Of a DNA stretch of 64,000 nucleotides, positions 24,139 to 36,690 are shown in pieces. The stretch comes from Polytrichum commune. Taxonomy: Eukaryota > Streptophyta > Polytrichopsida > Polytrichales > Polytrichaceae. The position numbers and the translations under genes are program-made. Position 1 is the first letter of the stretch; each line of letters begins with the position of its first letter. The notes below the pieces were generated by a model. It saw only the letters and a list, made by a program, of their open reading frames with translations. It did no database searches and had not been told where the DNA came from. The stretch spans positions 19,331,501 through 19,395,500 of the forward strand of contig OX485805.1 of NCBI GenBank assembly GCA_950295325.1, in the 5' to 3' direction.

Positions 24139-24744
24139 CAGTCCACCCTCTATAAATGTTACACCTATAAGTGTTAACCCTCTCTAAATGTTAACTTTCT
24201 TCTACTCCTCACATATTGCACACTATAAATGTTAAACGTGTTAACTGTTAACAAAATGGTACTCCCTTCTTTGTAAATTTGACTCTATAAATGTTAACGA
24301 ATGAAATACAACCATAATATGGATGATAAAAACCATTATAATAAGGTGGAACCCATTCCATCTTATAGTGACTTGCAATCTAGTTTTGGTACCATTAGAA
24401 GGTACATGGAATCACGTTCATGTGATGTGTCCAAGTATGTGGGTTTGTTGGTGCAGATTGAGAAATATTTGCAAGTTGTGCATGCAAATGAATCTCACCA
24501 AAGAACCATTGATTCATACTTCACCCGTGATTTGTAAACTTGATATTGAATAAAGTTTTGATTGGGTTTGCAATTTTATGAATGGTATTCTCTCACAAGG
24601 ACTCTTCACAATTGCTTATATTTATAAATGTTAAGATTTGTATATTGCTCGAAAAAGTAATTTTATAATTGTTAATTGTTAACACCTCTATAAATGTTAA
24701 CTTTGATCCACTCCCGAGGGTTAACATTTATAGAGGGTAGACTG
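24139..24744 (+). mobile_element. Pogo-like DNA transposon, internally deleted, TA target site
   Basis: 606 bp between TA dinucleotides. Left terminus CAGTCCACCCTCTATAAATG; right terminus its complement (AACATTTATAGAGGGTAGACTG). CAGT...CCTCTATAAAT ends are those of Lemi1/Emigrant pogo elements in plants. Inner TATAAATGTTAAC repeats occur near both ends. It carries the 3' end of a transposase gene. Confidence 0.85.
24301..24537 (+). pseudogene. C-terminal fragment of pogo/Tigger-type transposase
   Basis: 78 codons ending ...TIDSYFTRDL. The pattern of a short helix (SSFGTIRRYME), a second (VGLLVQIEKYLQVV) and a terminal TIDSYF is the C-terminal tail typical of pogo/Tigger/jerky transposases, which end in a similar TKIxDFF motif. 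The helix-turn-helix and DDE domains are missing, so the protein is non-functional. Confidence 0.65.
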
Positions 24745-25040
24745 TAGTTGTGCATAAGTTGTAGAGTGAGTTCTACGGTATTGGGATGATGAATGTCTAA
24801 CATTCAAGGTTTAGAAGTAGGTAGATGTTGTCAAGGTAGAGATAAACATGTTTGTGGTGAGTAGTTTAGTGTGTTTGATTGCGAGTAATAATGTGTATAA
24901 TGTAGCTTTGAGAATGTTTGGGTATCCAAGTAGTTTGGCTTCAATGTTTGTATTCAATGGTCCATTGAATACACTAGAACTTGCGATATTGCCTTTGCCA
25001 ACACTATCTAGAGGGGTAAACGCACCGTTCATGTAAGTTA

Positions 25041-25734
25041 GTATGAGTGGGCATGTGGGAAATGTGGAGGTAGGAAGTTAGTTGCAATTGGTGGGAGTGG
25101 ATGTTAATTTTGAGCTAATATGCCAATTGACATTTAATGGTAGCATAAACCACACAATAAACTGACAAATTTTGGAATAGATCACTGTCTTGTTGAGAGT
25201 AGTTTAAGTATGTGAGAGCAATGCATTCGGATTTGAATTTCAATTGGCTAATGGTGTTGACAGTAGACCTAAACTTCTTTAAGGCTTGCACATGATATTT
25301 AGGGAGGCAATGTTATGTAAATTGTGCAAAATGACAGTGAACATTCCCAATAGTTTTCTAAATGCTTCATGCTTTATTCAAACACATGATACAAATTTCA
25401 ATTGTGTACACAAACAATTAAATGTGGCCTTGTAGGTGTCATGAAGTTAAATTATCTAGAACTAAACTTGATTCGTTTTTTTTAAATTACTTTTCACGCA
25501 CACACATACACACGCAATTATGATTGTAATTATTTACTTGAAGAACTCCATGATTTCCTAAGGTAGATGTGCCTAATATTGTTATTTGTCTTTACTAGAC
25601 ACATGTAATTGAGTGGTATGTGATCATGTGTAGCTCTAAGGATGGATACGAAGAAGACACATGTAAAAAAATGATTGGACTATGTGCACAAAATTTAACA
25701 ACCTTTCAAGACTCAATACATTGTAACCTCCCTA
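25041..25734. other. AT-rich intergenic with an M1-like fragment
   Basis: No gene. About 25590-25725 resembles the inner part of the M1 MITE (GACACATGTAA ... ATGATTGGACTATGTGCACA). A short CA-rich tract lies at about 25499-25515. Confidence 0.4.
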
Positions 25735-26790
25735 ACATCACGCCGTGCATCACGCTAGTGGCAACCAAAGTGCACATGATATTAAGGAGGATTGTAGTGT
25801 TAACATGGATGCGTGATAATAAAGAATCAATGTAGCATGTGCCATCATGGAATAACACAAAGTCAACATTGCAATACTAACAATGATAACAACGTGATGC
25901 ATGCGAATGTGTGGTTTGAATTCTTTGGTAATTATTTTAATGTCAAAACCCATTATGTTTGAAAGGGAAATGTGACAACAAGGAGGGAGATTTAAATTGA
26001 GCACATATGTTCCTTGGGGCTTCAGGATATCTGAGAAGAAGTGACAATACAAAGATTGGCATTATAGAGGTCAGGGTGTAGTCAACATGATTGAATCAAA
26101 TCTATATAACAACTTTATGAACACAAGAATTTTCACTTTGAAAATGGAATAAGATATTCACATGAGCTCCAACATTTATGACGATTTGGATTTGCTAACC
26201 ATCTCTTACTAATTGTATGCTTCACATCCTAGGAGAAGTGGGCTGGTTAGGAAAAGTAAGCATTTAGGATCCATCTACCTTACTTTAAACATATGGAAGT
26301 AGTAATCCGTCAACTCCATATACACCCTAAACTCCGTAATATCAACCCCCATAATGTCACTCACTCTCTAATATCCCGAAACCCTAGGGAATGGATGTTT
26401 GTAGTTCAAATCTCACTCCTTATTGTCACATTTCTCTCCTTTATATCATGAATTTTGTCATTAATGCAAACCACCAAAGAAGTCAACCCACACACTCGCA
26501 TTGCACCATGTGTCAATATGTGGAGTGTCACCTTCTTATTCTTATTCTTCTTCTTCTTCTTCTTCTGCCACCTGTTGAATGTTGGTGCATGCATATGCCA
26601 CATCGTCCGGGAAGGCCAAGTGGAGTGGACCACACCACATCATTTAAATGTTGCACTTTGTGTTATTCCATAGTATCACATGCTACAATAATTCTACAGT
26701 ATCACGCATCCATGTTAACACTATAGAACTCCGTAATATCACGTGCACTTTGGTTGCTACAGGTGTGATACTACAGCGTTTAGAGTGTAA
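25735..26790. mobile_element. Long-inverted-repeat (foldback-like) element, about 1.05 kb
   Basis: The left arm (about 25735-26000) and right arm (about 26390-26790) are inverted copies: GCAACCAAAGTGCAC, GTGTTAACATGGATGCGTGAT, GTAGCATGTG and GGAATAACACAAAGT recur as complements in the same order. The arms differ by many substitutions and one CT-rich insertion. There is no open frame between them. Ends and target duplication are unclear. Confidence 0.7.
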
Positions 26791-27284
26791 TGGTCAGCCG
26801 GAAGAATCGGTAATACCTTTCCGGCCAACCTGCTATTGGCCGGAGACAAGGTTTCGACGACCTGCAACAGCAGGTTTCAAAGTAAGTCAAGCATAATTCT
26901 TTATAAATTGGAGCCGAAATACGAAGTGGCATAGTAGTATGTACTCCATGGAAACTCCAAAAGATGCTCAAGATATTTCATTTATACAAAACATGAAACC
27001 CTAACCCTAATTCTGGGAACCACGAAGTGCACGTGATGGCATTTGGGATTGCGATGCTTCGGAGACACCCTTGAATTCGAGTGTCGATGGAGTCCCGGGC
27101 ATGATGATTTCGAATTTGATATACCGGAAACTGAATCATTTGCAGATAGACTCAAATGTTTGAGAATTAGTAGGTAGTGTTGTTGTTGAGAGAGATCGAT
27201 GCTTTTGGTTTGGAGTCATCAGCGCTTGTATATTTGTTGCAGGAGGTATTTGAATCCTTGGTGTTCGTTGTATTTTTCGTGGCT

Positions 27285-30200
27285 ATGAGCACCACCGGGA
27301 AGAAGCCTGCGAGGCATGTGTATAAGACTGGAGCTGCTGGATGCGGTGGCAAAGCTGCCCCGACCTCTGCCAAGAATGCTGGCCAGGTGAGAAAAGAGCT
27401 CTCTCATTTCAACTCCTTTCAGCTAACGTAAGTGGCCTTAATTGGAAATGTTTAGCTCTGGACCCGCTTCTTGTAGGGCATGAAATACATCGCAATTACT
27501 GCTAGATGATTGACAATTTCAAACCGGTGTAATGAAATCGGTGTGGATTCTCTGTACCATGTATGCCTTGGAAGTCCTTATAATTCCATCCTTTTTGATG
27601 ACCGACGGGATCGGTAAGGTGTTCACAAATTTGAGAAATTACGTGGATGCATTTCAATTTCCAAGCAATCAAGCTGGAAATTGCAAGCGACAGTTAACCT
27701 AATGAGAGACAATGAGGAATAGCTTGTAACTATTGCCAGAACTATGGCACAATCAATTTGGAGATTGACTCTGATAGTAAATAGTGGTACTGGCTGCTTC
27801 TTGAACTCACTTGAAGATGTGAACTATGTAAGATTGAATGGCCAGCTGGATATCCAGATGCTTGTTGAAATTCCGATGTCACCTTTAAGTTACTTGTTGA
27901 TGCAATTATCAAAGCCCATGTCGCAATCTGCAAGCGGGTAGATTCCATCTAAACCGATTCAGTACTTCTTGCGCTCTTTCCTCCTAACAAGTGGAAAGGA
28001 AAAAGATGCATGCAAAAGAGAAGCTTTAAAATACACATTGAAAATAGCAGCCTTGTGCACTCTTCCGGATACACACTATGATTGAGGAAAGTATCCTTAG
28101 TGTTTCACTTTAAATATCAGGGGGGATTTCACTGTAGCTTCAATAGGAGCTTTTGTCAATATTCCTACAAACATCCACAGCGAATTTTCATTGCGAGAAT
28201 GACAAGTGAAACTGGGGAGTATTTGGTTTCTTTACATAGAGGACAGTCACCCCTGGAGCTGCACTTTGTGAGGAATTACGCAGAATTTTACCTTTACTAA
28301 GGCACAATCCCACATATGTGCCATGAGCATGAAGCCTTATCATATACGGATTGGTGGTATTCACAACTTCAATGGCTACACAAAATCAACTTTTTTTCTT
28401 TGTGCTGTTCAACATCTCTGTCATGGGGTTTCTGTGTGACACAAGGCATCGTTAGTCCAATCCAGGAGTGATTTCTCTCTCCTTTCTTATTGGACGATCT
28501 CTGTTCTATATCAAATGTTGATGAACATCTTACATGCAAAGGGGTATCAGTATGCTTTAGTATTCATGTCTTATAGCTGATTAAGTGGCAAAGGAGCTGG
28601 CAAGCAAAAATTCCAGCTCGATTGTAGAGTGTTTTCTCAAGTTCATATAGTGAATGGTCTGGAATTTTGATATAGTTAACAATCCATGCAACCTATAGAA
28701 GCTCCTGTATAGATAATGCTAGATCTCCTGTTATTCAATAGTCATTACATTCAATGGACAAAGAAAACAACTGATCAAATAGTCTCCAGTTACATTTCAA
28801 GAATGGTTCTCTTGACGGACCAATTACTGTCTGGTCATGTTGTGGCAGCCATTGCCGTGTCCATTCTGTGACAGAATTTTCAAACAAGATGGTCGACTCA
28901 AAGAACACTTGAAGAACAAGCATGCTGATGAAGAACTTCAAGAGTCTGTAGTTCTAGAAGACAGTGGACAGGGAGATCAAGCAACTGTCACAACCGAGAA
29001 TGTGCAAAACCCACAACGTGATGAACATGGCTACCCCATCAAATCTCCAAAGACACTGCTTCATGAATGGTGTCAGAAGAATAAGAAGCCTCAACCAAAG
29101 TTCAAGGCCGTGAGTGGACCTTACCTTCAATGTACTGTGTTTGAGATGAAATGAGATTTTGCAAGTTTCTGTGTGACAATTAGGTCCATGACCTCAGAAA
29201 GGGTTCTTTATCTCAAATGAGTACTTTATAACCAAGTGCCAAGGTCTGTCAACCTTGTGATTTACATGTACGATATAAAATGTTTGATACAGGTGGAGAT
29301 GGAAGGAGGAGGATTTCATTGTCGTGTCATATTACCTGATTCCAAGAAAAGTGAGGCTGATGTAATTTTATGGTTCAAGGGCAGTCCAACTCGAACATCA
29401 ATGGAAGCTCAGCATCGTGCTTCTGTTGTTGCACTCCATTATGTAATGGGAAACCGCAGGTAGGAGAATTAAAAAAATTTCTGTATATGTTTTATGCTTT
29501 TTTAATGATGGTTATAATAAACCAAAGATAGATAAAGGGTCATGATATTTGTTACTATCTATCTTAGGACTATAATTAGAGGAAAAGCTCTGGATCCTTT
29601 TTAGGAGAGAGCTTGTTTGGTGACATTTAACAAAGTAGTTCAAAGATCAAACCAATGAACCCAAGTTACTCATAATGACTACTCAAAATTTCTCTCTCAT
29701 TATGAGTAACGCAAGTTCATTGGTTTGATCTTTGCTTGCCAATGTGATATTTTCGAATTCAAAGATTAACTGTTGTGTTGGTGTAGTGGTGGAGGATAAC
29801 CTCTGCAAACTGAAAATTAATTAGAAGCTTACATTACAATTGGTGTTTGATTGAAATTTGGATGGGATTCAGTGGACCTCTTGAGTGGCCGGAATTGATA
29901 TGTAGGATTTCTTCAGCTGGTTCCAGCTTAACATCACTTCACGGTCTGTTAATTTCAGAATATGTATATACATGAGTCTGTGTATGCTGTTAGCAGTGTC
30001 TGTGAGGTGTTGGCACAATTTGTCATTCCTGTGTATGTGGGAGGATACAATCTCAGTCTTTCTGGATGGATTTTCACATGGTTGGGGTGGCTCTCACACT
30101 GTGATGATTACTGTTGGAGTCTGGTCCTCATATAAGATTGTTAATGTCTGTTTCAGAATTGGTTTGATTGGAATGCACGAAGTTGAGCAGTATATATTCA

Positions 30201-33200
30201 GATGTTGTTGATGATTGATAAATTCAGATTTGGGATGGTTTTGTTGGATCTTTGTGACGAGTTTTACCTATCTTGTAAGTTGAGTACCATGATTTGCTGT
30301 TCCTCATCATTTAGAGCTTGTAGCCCCTCACAAAAAAAATTCCACTATCTTTCTGGGATTCAAGAGACTGATGAAAATGAACAAATTATGAAAGTTGTGG
30401 TCTTAAATTTGCTTGCATAGGTTTGTGAGGTGCAGCTCGCATGACTGTGGTTGGCATATTGGATATGCACACACAATTTTTTCAGGAGATTTGAGATCTG
30501 TTGGTATGTTACACTTGAGCAATAATTATCTGCTCCTCTTGCTATAAGCTGCCTAATTTTGTATTCAGAGAACTACTTTAAGCCTTAAGTTGTCAGTTGT
30601 GTGGTGTGGAATATTTCTGTGCAGTTATGGGTTTTTTAATGTATATTTCAGCTCTAGGCAAGGGAAGGTCAGGTAATTTCTCATTAGATATAGTTCCATG
30701 TATAGAAAATTGGTGGAAAATTGGTTGATCTATATTTGATACTAAGAGAGTTAAATACACAGGCTGGACCGTGTTTTGGGTGAAGACTACAAACAGCTCT
30801 GGTATGACCTTGACACAGCTGCTGAAGAGCGCAAAGCTTATCTTAAGCTACACCCACCACGACCCAAGCCCAAGCCTGCTCCAGTGCAAAATGAGCTGCC
30901 TTCAGTATTCATGAGTGAGGGTAATCGACGTCTTGTTGAGGACATACTTCGAGGTTCTGACATTGGTGATGATGGATCCACTAGTACATTCAATGATCAA
31001 CTCTGGTCGACAAATGAAGATTTGGAGCAGCATCTGGAAGACGACTCTGCAGATACATGGGAGGGCATGGCCGACACTGGGGTGAGTGGGCAGGAGGATG
31101 TCCATCCCCAGTCACATATTACTTTTAAGGTAAGTCTGTCCTTCAATAACAGTTTGGCATTAGTGTAGTACTCCAGAACTTTAGTTCTCCCAATAGGAGA
31201 TTTAGTGTGTAATTCAGAATTATTGTGCACCAAAGTATTTTTCAAAAAATTCATCGTAGAATTAAAGTGTACTACAGTAATTGACAAGATTCACATTCAG
31301 ATACAGAGTGAATAGGTTCATTATGAGAAGATTTCATTCACTTAAACTTGAAAATTATATTGCAGGGTGTGCCAAAGGTGTTCGGAAAAAAGAATCCTTT
31401 AAGAAAACATGCATCAGGGGCAACAACAACCAGAGAGTTGGTGGATGCATCCCCTAAAGATCGAATGCGGTCTCAGCTGGAACGATACGGATTTAAGAGT
31501 CACCATGTAAATGCAGCCCTTACTGAGCGGGATGACCTCTCAAGAGCACTTGATTGGCTGGTCCTTAATGTCCCAGAGAGTGAACTGCCTGCAAAATTTG
31601 CTGCAGAATCTTCAAAAGCTTCAGTCCAGGTGCTTGTGAGGGGGAAACAATTACCCGACAAATTTCCAGGTGGTTTTGCAGATGTGTCAAGCCAAAGTAT
31701 AGGACGCCTGCAAGAGTATGGGTATCCTGATTCTGATTGCTTGGCAGCCTTAGTTGAGACTAATGGTGATGAATCGATGGCATTGAGTAGTCTATTTAAG
31801 GCACTACTACTTGACTCTGAGAGTGGTATGAGCAAAGGTGGGGAAGATGTGTCGGTTGAGGTGATCATGGAGATGAGGAAAGAAGAAGTTGTGGCTCTCC
31901 AATCTATTTTTGAGGAGGAAGCAGTCTCCTTGTCAGAGAGCTTCATGATGTTTGAGTTGTCTTTGAGAGACGACATTGACATATCCCTGGACATGGAGGT
32001 ATGTCTGTCATGCTTTACTTGTGAAGTTACAAAACAGTCCATTGACATGTTTAAATGATGCCTTGATCTGTATGAATAATCAAGAGTCAAAAATATTTTT
32101 TGTATGGCTGGAAGCTGATTATTTTTAATGTTTTTGCAGATACGAATACCTAGTGGATGTCGTTATCCTTATGACATCCCAGTTCTTGCATTCCGGAGCA
32201 GCAAACTGCCCCCAGACTTTCTGCTAGATCTGACAAGGCAGGTTGGTGCATTTGCCCTTCAGATGGATGGACCTATGATATTTGACCTGGTTTCCACGGC
32301 AACTGAACTTGCACAGGCATTACTCATAAATTACTCAAGTTTGGATGAAGACGTGCCAAGAGACACTAGGGGTTTAGACGATTCTCATCCAGAATTTGAG
32401 GCACACTCTGACTTAGAAACCATAGATATGACAGCTCCAGGTAGTAATAATAGTCTAACAAATATCACTCAGAAAGCAAGTACCACAGTTAACGCATCAA
32501 CAACATACATACCTCCTGCATTGAGACAATCCCAGGACATTCGATCCACTAATTCCACTTCACAACAACCTGACGAAAGAGGGCGAAGGGAGCAGAGGAA
32601 CAGGCAAGGTGCAATCAGATTTTCAGGAGAACGCTCTCATACGAACAAAAATGCACTTCAAAATTCAGGAATTGAAGATTTCAAAAGAAATGATGCTGAT
32701 ATACGACTGGAGAGTGAGAGAATGAAGGAGGAGTGGGAGGATTGGCATAAGGCACATAAGCATTCAGAGCTCCGTAATATCAGGGCCAAGTTGCCGGCAT
32801 ACAAGGCACGAAGTGAGCTTCTGCGAGCAATTAACAGTTGTTGTGTTACCATTGTGTGTGGTCAAACAGGATGTGGCAAGAGTACACAGGTACATGTCAA
32901 TTTTGACTCCTCGGTCTTTCAAACTCAATTATTAAATAGCTGAAGTGAATTGATTGCCTGTGTGAGAGAGTGAACAATACTTCTTGGGGTTTCCTGTAAG
33001 CTTCTTAAAGAGTTTATTCTGATGAACAGGTACCTCAATATGTACTGGAAGATTTTATTGAAATGAACAAAGGTGGAGAGTGTAATATAATATGCACACA
33101 ACCAAGGAGGATTTCAGCCATTGGATTGGCTGATCGTGTAGCAAAGGAACGAGGCCAGGCTGTTGGTGCAACTGTGAGTTTCCTACCATTGCTCTTTTCA

Positions 33201-36200
33201 CTTAAAGATGCATGTCAGATTTGGCCTGTTGCAGAATGGCATTTCAAGGTGTTTGTCAGTTAAGTCCTCTAGTGCTGAGGATCAGAAAAACAAATAGATA
33301 TCTGGTGAAGCTTACTTAAATATGTGTGTTTTTCTTTGCTCAGGTTGGTTACTCAGTTCGCTTAGATAGTCGTCGGTCAATTCGCACAAGACTTCTTTTC
33401 TGCACAACTGGTATTTTATTGCGACGGTTATTATCAGATCCTGAGTTGATTGGTGTAAGTCACGTAATAGTTGATGAAGTTCATGAGCGCTCTCTGGAGA
33501 GCGACCTTCTCCTTCTCCTCCTTTGGCAGTTATTGCAAAGGTAGTGCATTCTGAACCTTATGTTAATGGCTCATGCAGCTCTTTACGTGTCAGACATCCC
33601 TCTAAGTGTAGCCATGTCATTTCAATGAAGTTAGCAAAGGCATAGCTGAAGCACAGGTGTGCAGTTTTAGATCTAGTCATTGAGATGATCAGCCATAGTG
33701 CAGTTATTCAAAATAAATCACGTACTGTCCTTGAGTAGAAGTTGTTTGTCTCATGTTTTGGGGCTACTTTGGTTGAGCACTTTTGATTATTTCAAGAATG
33801 TCGATGACCACAACATATGTACCCAATTAATTTCCTGTTAGGTCTGATTTGTGGTCTGTGTGATGACTGTCATGTGAAGGCCTCAGAACACTCTTCATGT
33901 GATACTGATGTCAGCAACAGTGGACTCTGGCACGTTTGCTGATTACTTCAGAAAAAATCTAGGTCACAAACCTCCTATCATGAACATCCCTGGTTTCACG
34001 TTTCCTGTTCGAGAACTGTACTTGGAGGATGCATTTGAACTTACTGGGTACAGAGTTGGGCGAAATTCACGCTACGCTCAACGTAAAAAATCAGCCCCTA
34101 CAGAAGACCACTCTGATGCAGCTGGAAGGTCTGAAAGTCATGGGATTCTCTCTCTTACAGGAGACATAGACAGCTGGGAAAATGGGTTGGATGAGCAAGA
34201 AAGCCCAGACTGTTCAGGCATAGAATCTTACAGTGAGATAACCCAACAATCTCTAAGTATTGTAGATCAGAACATTATCAATTTTGAGCTGATTGAGACA
34301 CTAGTATGTTCCATAATGCAACAGGAAGTAGATCCTTCCACAAAGTATGGGAAACTTACAGCTTCTGGTGAAGATCATGAGAGGAGAGAGGGAAAAGCTG
34401 TACCTTCTAGCAGTGGGCAAAGAGATGGAGCAGGTGCCATACTTGTCTTCCTTCCAGGTATGCTGGAGATTCGGAAGTTACAGCAGAGACTACAATCATC
34501 AAATCAGATTTCTGGTTTGGGACTAGGAGGTTTATGGGTGGTGGCCCTACATGGCTCATTATCTGGTGAGGATCAAAAGCGTGTTTTTAAGAGGCCTCCA
34601 TCAGGTGTTCGAAAGGTTGTTCTGGCAACAAATATTGCTGAGACCAGTATCACCATTGATGATGTAGTGTAAGCATCTTCTGCCTTCCATATGGGAAAAT
34701 GGTTTGTCTAGGAAGACTTAGCTGGACTGATCATACTGACTCATCATATGTAAGTCTGTACATATGACAAAAATACGTCGACCTAGATGATGGGTTGCTT
34801 TCAGTGTTGGGCTGTGATTAGTAGTTGGAAGTCTACTTAAAGGTGTCTACACTTCTTTTTCTTACAGGTATGTGATTGACACTGGGCGCCACAAGGAAAT
34901 GAGGTATGACCATAACAGAGGTCTTTCATGTCTAGAAGACACTTGGGTGTCAAAAGCAAATGCAAAACAGAGACGTGGACGTGCAGGAAGGGTTCGCCCA
35001 GGATGCTGCTTCCGGTTGTTTAGTCGACAGCAATTTCAGAAGTTCGATGATCAACAACTTCCAGAAATGTTGCGTGTCTCTCTTGAAGGCCTGTGTTTGA
35101 GGGTAAGGCTGACCTAGAAGTTGTTATTGCATATGTTGGCAGAGTCCTTTTCTTGTAGTGCCCAATAGAGGCACCCTAAATAGAGGCACCCAACATGACT
35201 TTTGGTCAGGAGTTAGTTATTTTGCACACAATACCTTCCATATTTGGTAAGTATTTGGTGCATGCATTGAGGTAGTGTGGAGGTTTGAATGAAGAACATT
35301 CTATATTGGTTCATTGAGGGTTGAACTCATTTTGGCATGCCATAAGGTGCTAAAATGAGTTTGGCACTGAGATATGTTGATCTTCATTCAAATTCAAACA
35401 CTAGTTTGAGCATGCACCACAAGAAGAAAGAAATTACTGATTTTGTAAGCAAAACAACCAATAGGAGTTAACAGAGGACCAACCTTTGACAAAAAGTTCT
35501 ATTGAGTTAAAAGGATAACTTTAATGTACTTGTGGTACTTGTTGGTAGGTTTTTATATTGTAAATAGAGAGTTTTCAACAGTTCTCCTTTGGGCTGGTTG
35601 GTTGCTGTGACAGGTGAAATCCTTACTCTCAGGAAAAGTAGAGGAAATTGTTTCCCAAATGCTCACACCACCATCTCTAGAAGCTGTTCGGACGTCGTTG
35701 AAGAGCTTGGAAGATTTGAATGCCCTCGACAAATCAGAGCGGCTGACTCCATTAGGTCAGCATTTGGCACGTATGCCAGTGGATGCACGGGTCGGAAAAA
35801 TGTTGATTTTTGGCTGCATGTTGAAGTGTCTCGACCCAATCCTCACAATTGCCGCATCGTTGAGTGGACGGTCACCGTTTATGTCCCCTATGGAGAAACG
35901 AGAAGAAGCCATGGCTGCGAGATCAAAACTCGCAGGAAACAGCAAGAGTGATCACATGGCAGTCGTTGTGGCCTACAATGGGTGGTTGAATGCAAAAACT
36001 GAAGGGTGGTCTTCAGAGAATGAGTTTTGCTCCGCAAACTTCTTGTCAAGAGAGACACTATTGGGAATTGAAGCAAGCCGAGCGGATTACCTCAAAATAC
36101 TCGTGGATTTAGGGTTTTTGTCAGGGGTTGCTGATTACAATGTTTCCACGAGCCCTGTAAATGCAAATGCAACGAGTGTGCGTGTTGTGAAGGCATTGAT

Positions 36201-36690
36201 ATGTGCAGGCTTTTACCCAAATATTGTACGAGTTCTCCACCCTGAGAAAACCTATGTTCAAACAGAAGGCGGAGCAATGGTGAAAGTTGCTGCGGCCCAC
36301 GAGCTTCGGTTTTTCTCCAAGGAAGATGGTAGGGTGTTCTTACATCCAGCAAGTGTGAATTTTCCTGTGGGTATATTTGAGAGCCCGTGGCTTGTGTTCA
36401 CGGAGAAGGTGAAAACATCAAAGGTGTTTTTAAGAGAGAGCACCATGATTCCTGCGTACGCGCTACTATTATTTGGTGGTGAAATCAAGGTGAAACATGA
36501 GCGGCAAGCTATCACAGTCGATGGGTGGCTTCAATTTGAAGCACCAGCCCGAATCGCGGTGCTCATAAGAGAACTGCGGTTGAAAGTCGACATGATTCTT
36601 TTAGATAAAATTCAGCAGCCAGCAGTAGACATCTCGTCTAGTCCAGTTGTTACTGCCCTTATTCAGCTACTCACTACTGATGGATTTTAG
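27285..36690 (+). CDS. DExH-box ATP-dependent RNA helicase (DHX57/DHX29-like, plant DExH7 type)
   Basis: Eleven exons join in frame to 1573 residues: 27285..27386, 28849..29109, 29293..29459, 30763..31129, 31366..31998, 32140..32889, 33030..33173, 33344..33540, 33880..34668, 34868..35102 and 35614..36690. Domains in order: a basic N-terminus; a C2H2-like finger (C38, C41, H54, H59); a double-strand-RNA-binding-like segment ([20 protein letters not shown] to VALHYVMGN); two UBA-like segments (about 330 and 410); an RWD domain from about 480 over the exon 5/6 join; a linker; then the helicase core with GQTGCGKST (K757), [12 protein letters not shown] (852-855), [19 protein letters not shown] and QRRGRAGR; and the C-terminal winged-helix/ratchet/OB part. 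UBA plus RWD plus DEAH marks the DHX57/DHX29 branch, linked in animals to translation initiation. The exon 9 acceptor (GTGAAG|G) was set by phase. All motifs are intact, so it looks functional. Confidence 0.92.
29641..29734. repeat. Near-perfect 94-nt hairpin in helicase intron 3
   Basis: The 38-base left arm starting CAAAGATCAAACCAATGAAC pairs with the right arm ending GGTTTGATCTTTG over 34 of 38 positions, with one small internal mismatch block and an 18-nt loop. The fold is symmetric for both strands. It could be a miniature transposon or a microRNA-like precursor. Confidence 0.75.
35258..35423. mobile_element. Small MITE in helicase intron 10
   Basis: TTGGTGCATGCATTGAGGTA... and, about 120 bp on, the complement of GGTGCATGCTCAAACTAGTG form inverted ends. 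Inside them the pair GTTTGAATGAAG / CTTCATTCAAA continues the symmetry. No coding content. Confidence 0.55.

Larger units (their letters stand above)
23497..25040 (-). pseudogene. Decayed LINE copy 3 (RNase H to C-terminus), split by a pogo element
   Basis: On the minus strand, 25032-24811 matches the RNase H start of the LINE at 41477-43035 (LGYPNILKATLYTLLLAIKH against the LPGYPNILRAELNAILIAIK block). 23986-23789 matches the WLLPCTC...CKCRAKL Cys block. 23700-23497 matches the C-terminal IHKLM...LTHIVLNKDPFNGK block. It has many stops and a deletion. The 606-bp pogo-like element at 24139 is nested in it. Confidence 0.7.

Noticed and set aside
26990..27010. Telomere-like CCCTAACCCTAA
   Set aside because: Barely two units; a similar short run occurs at 56290. 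Too short for an interstitial telomere.
31500..32090. 196-codon minus-strand open frame
   Set aside because: Antisense shadow of helicase exon 5, which has clear UBA/RWD content and splice sites.
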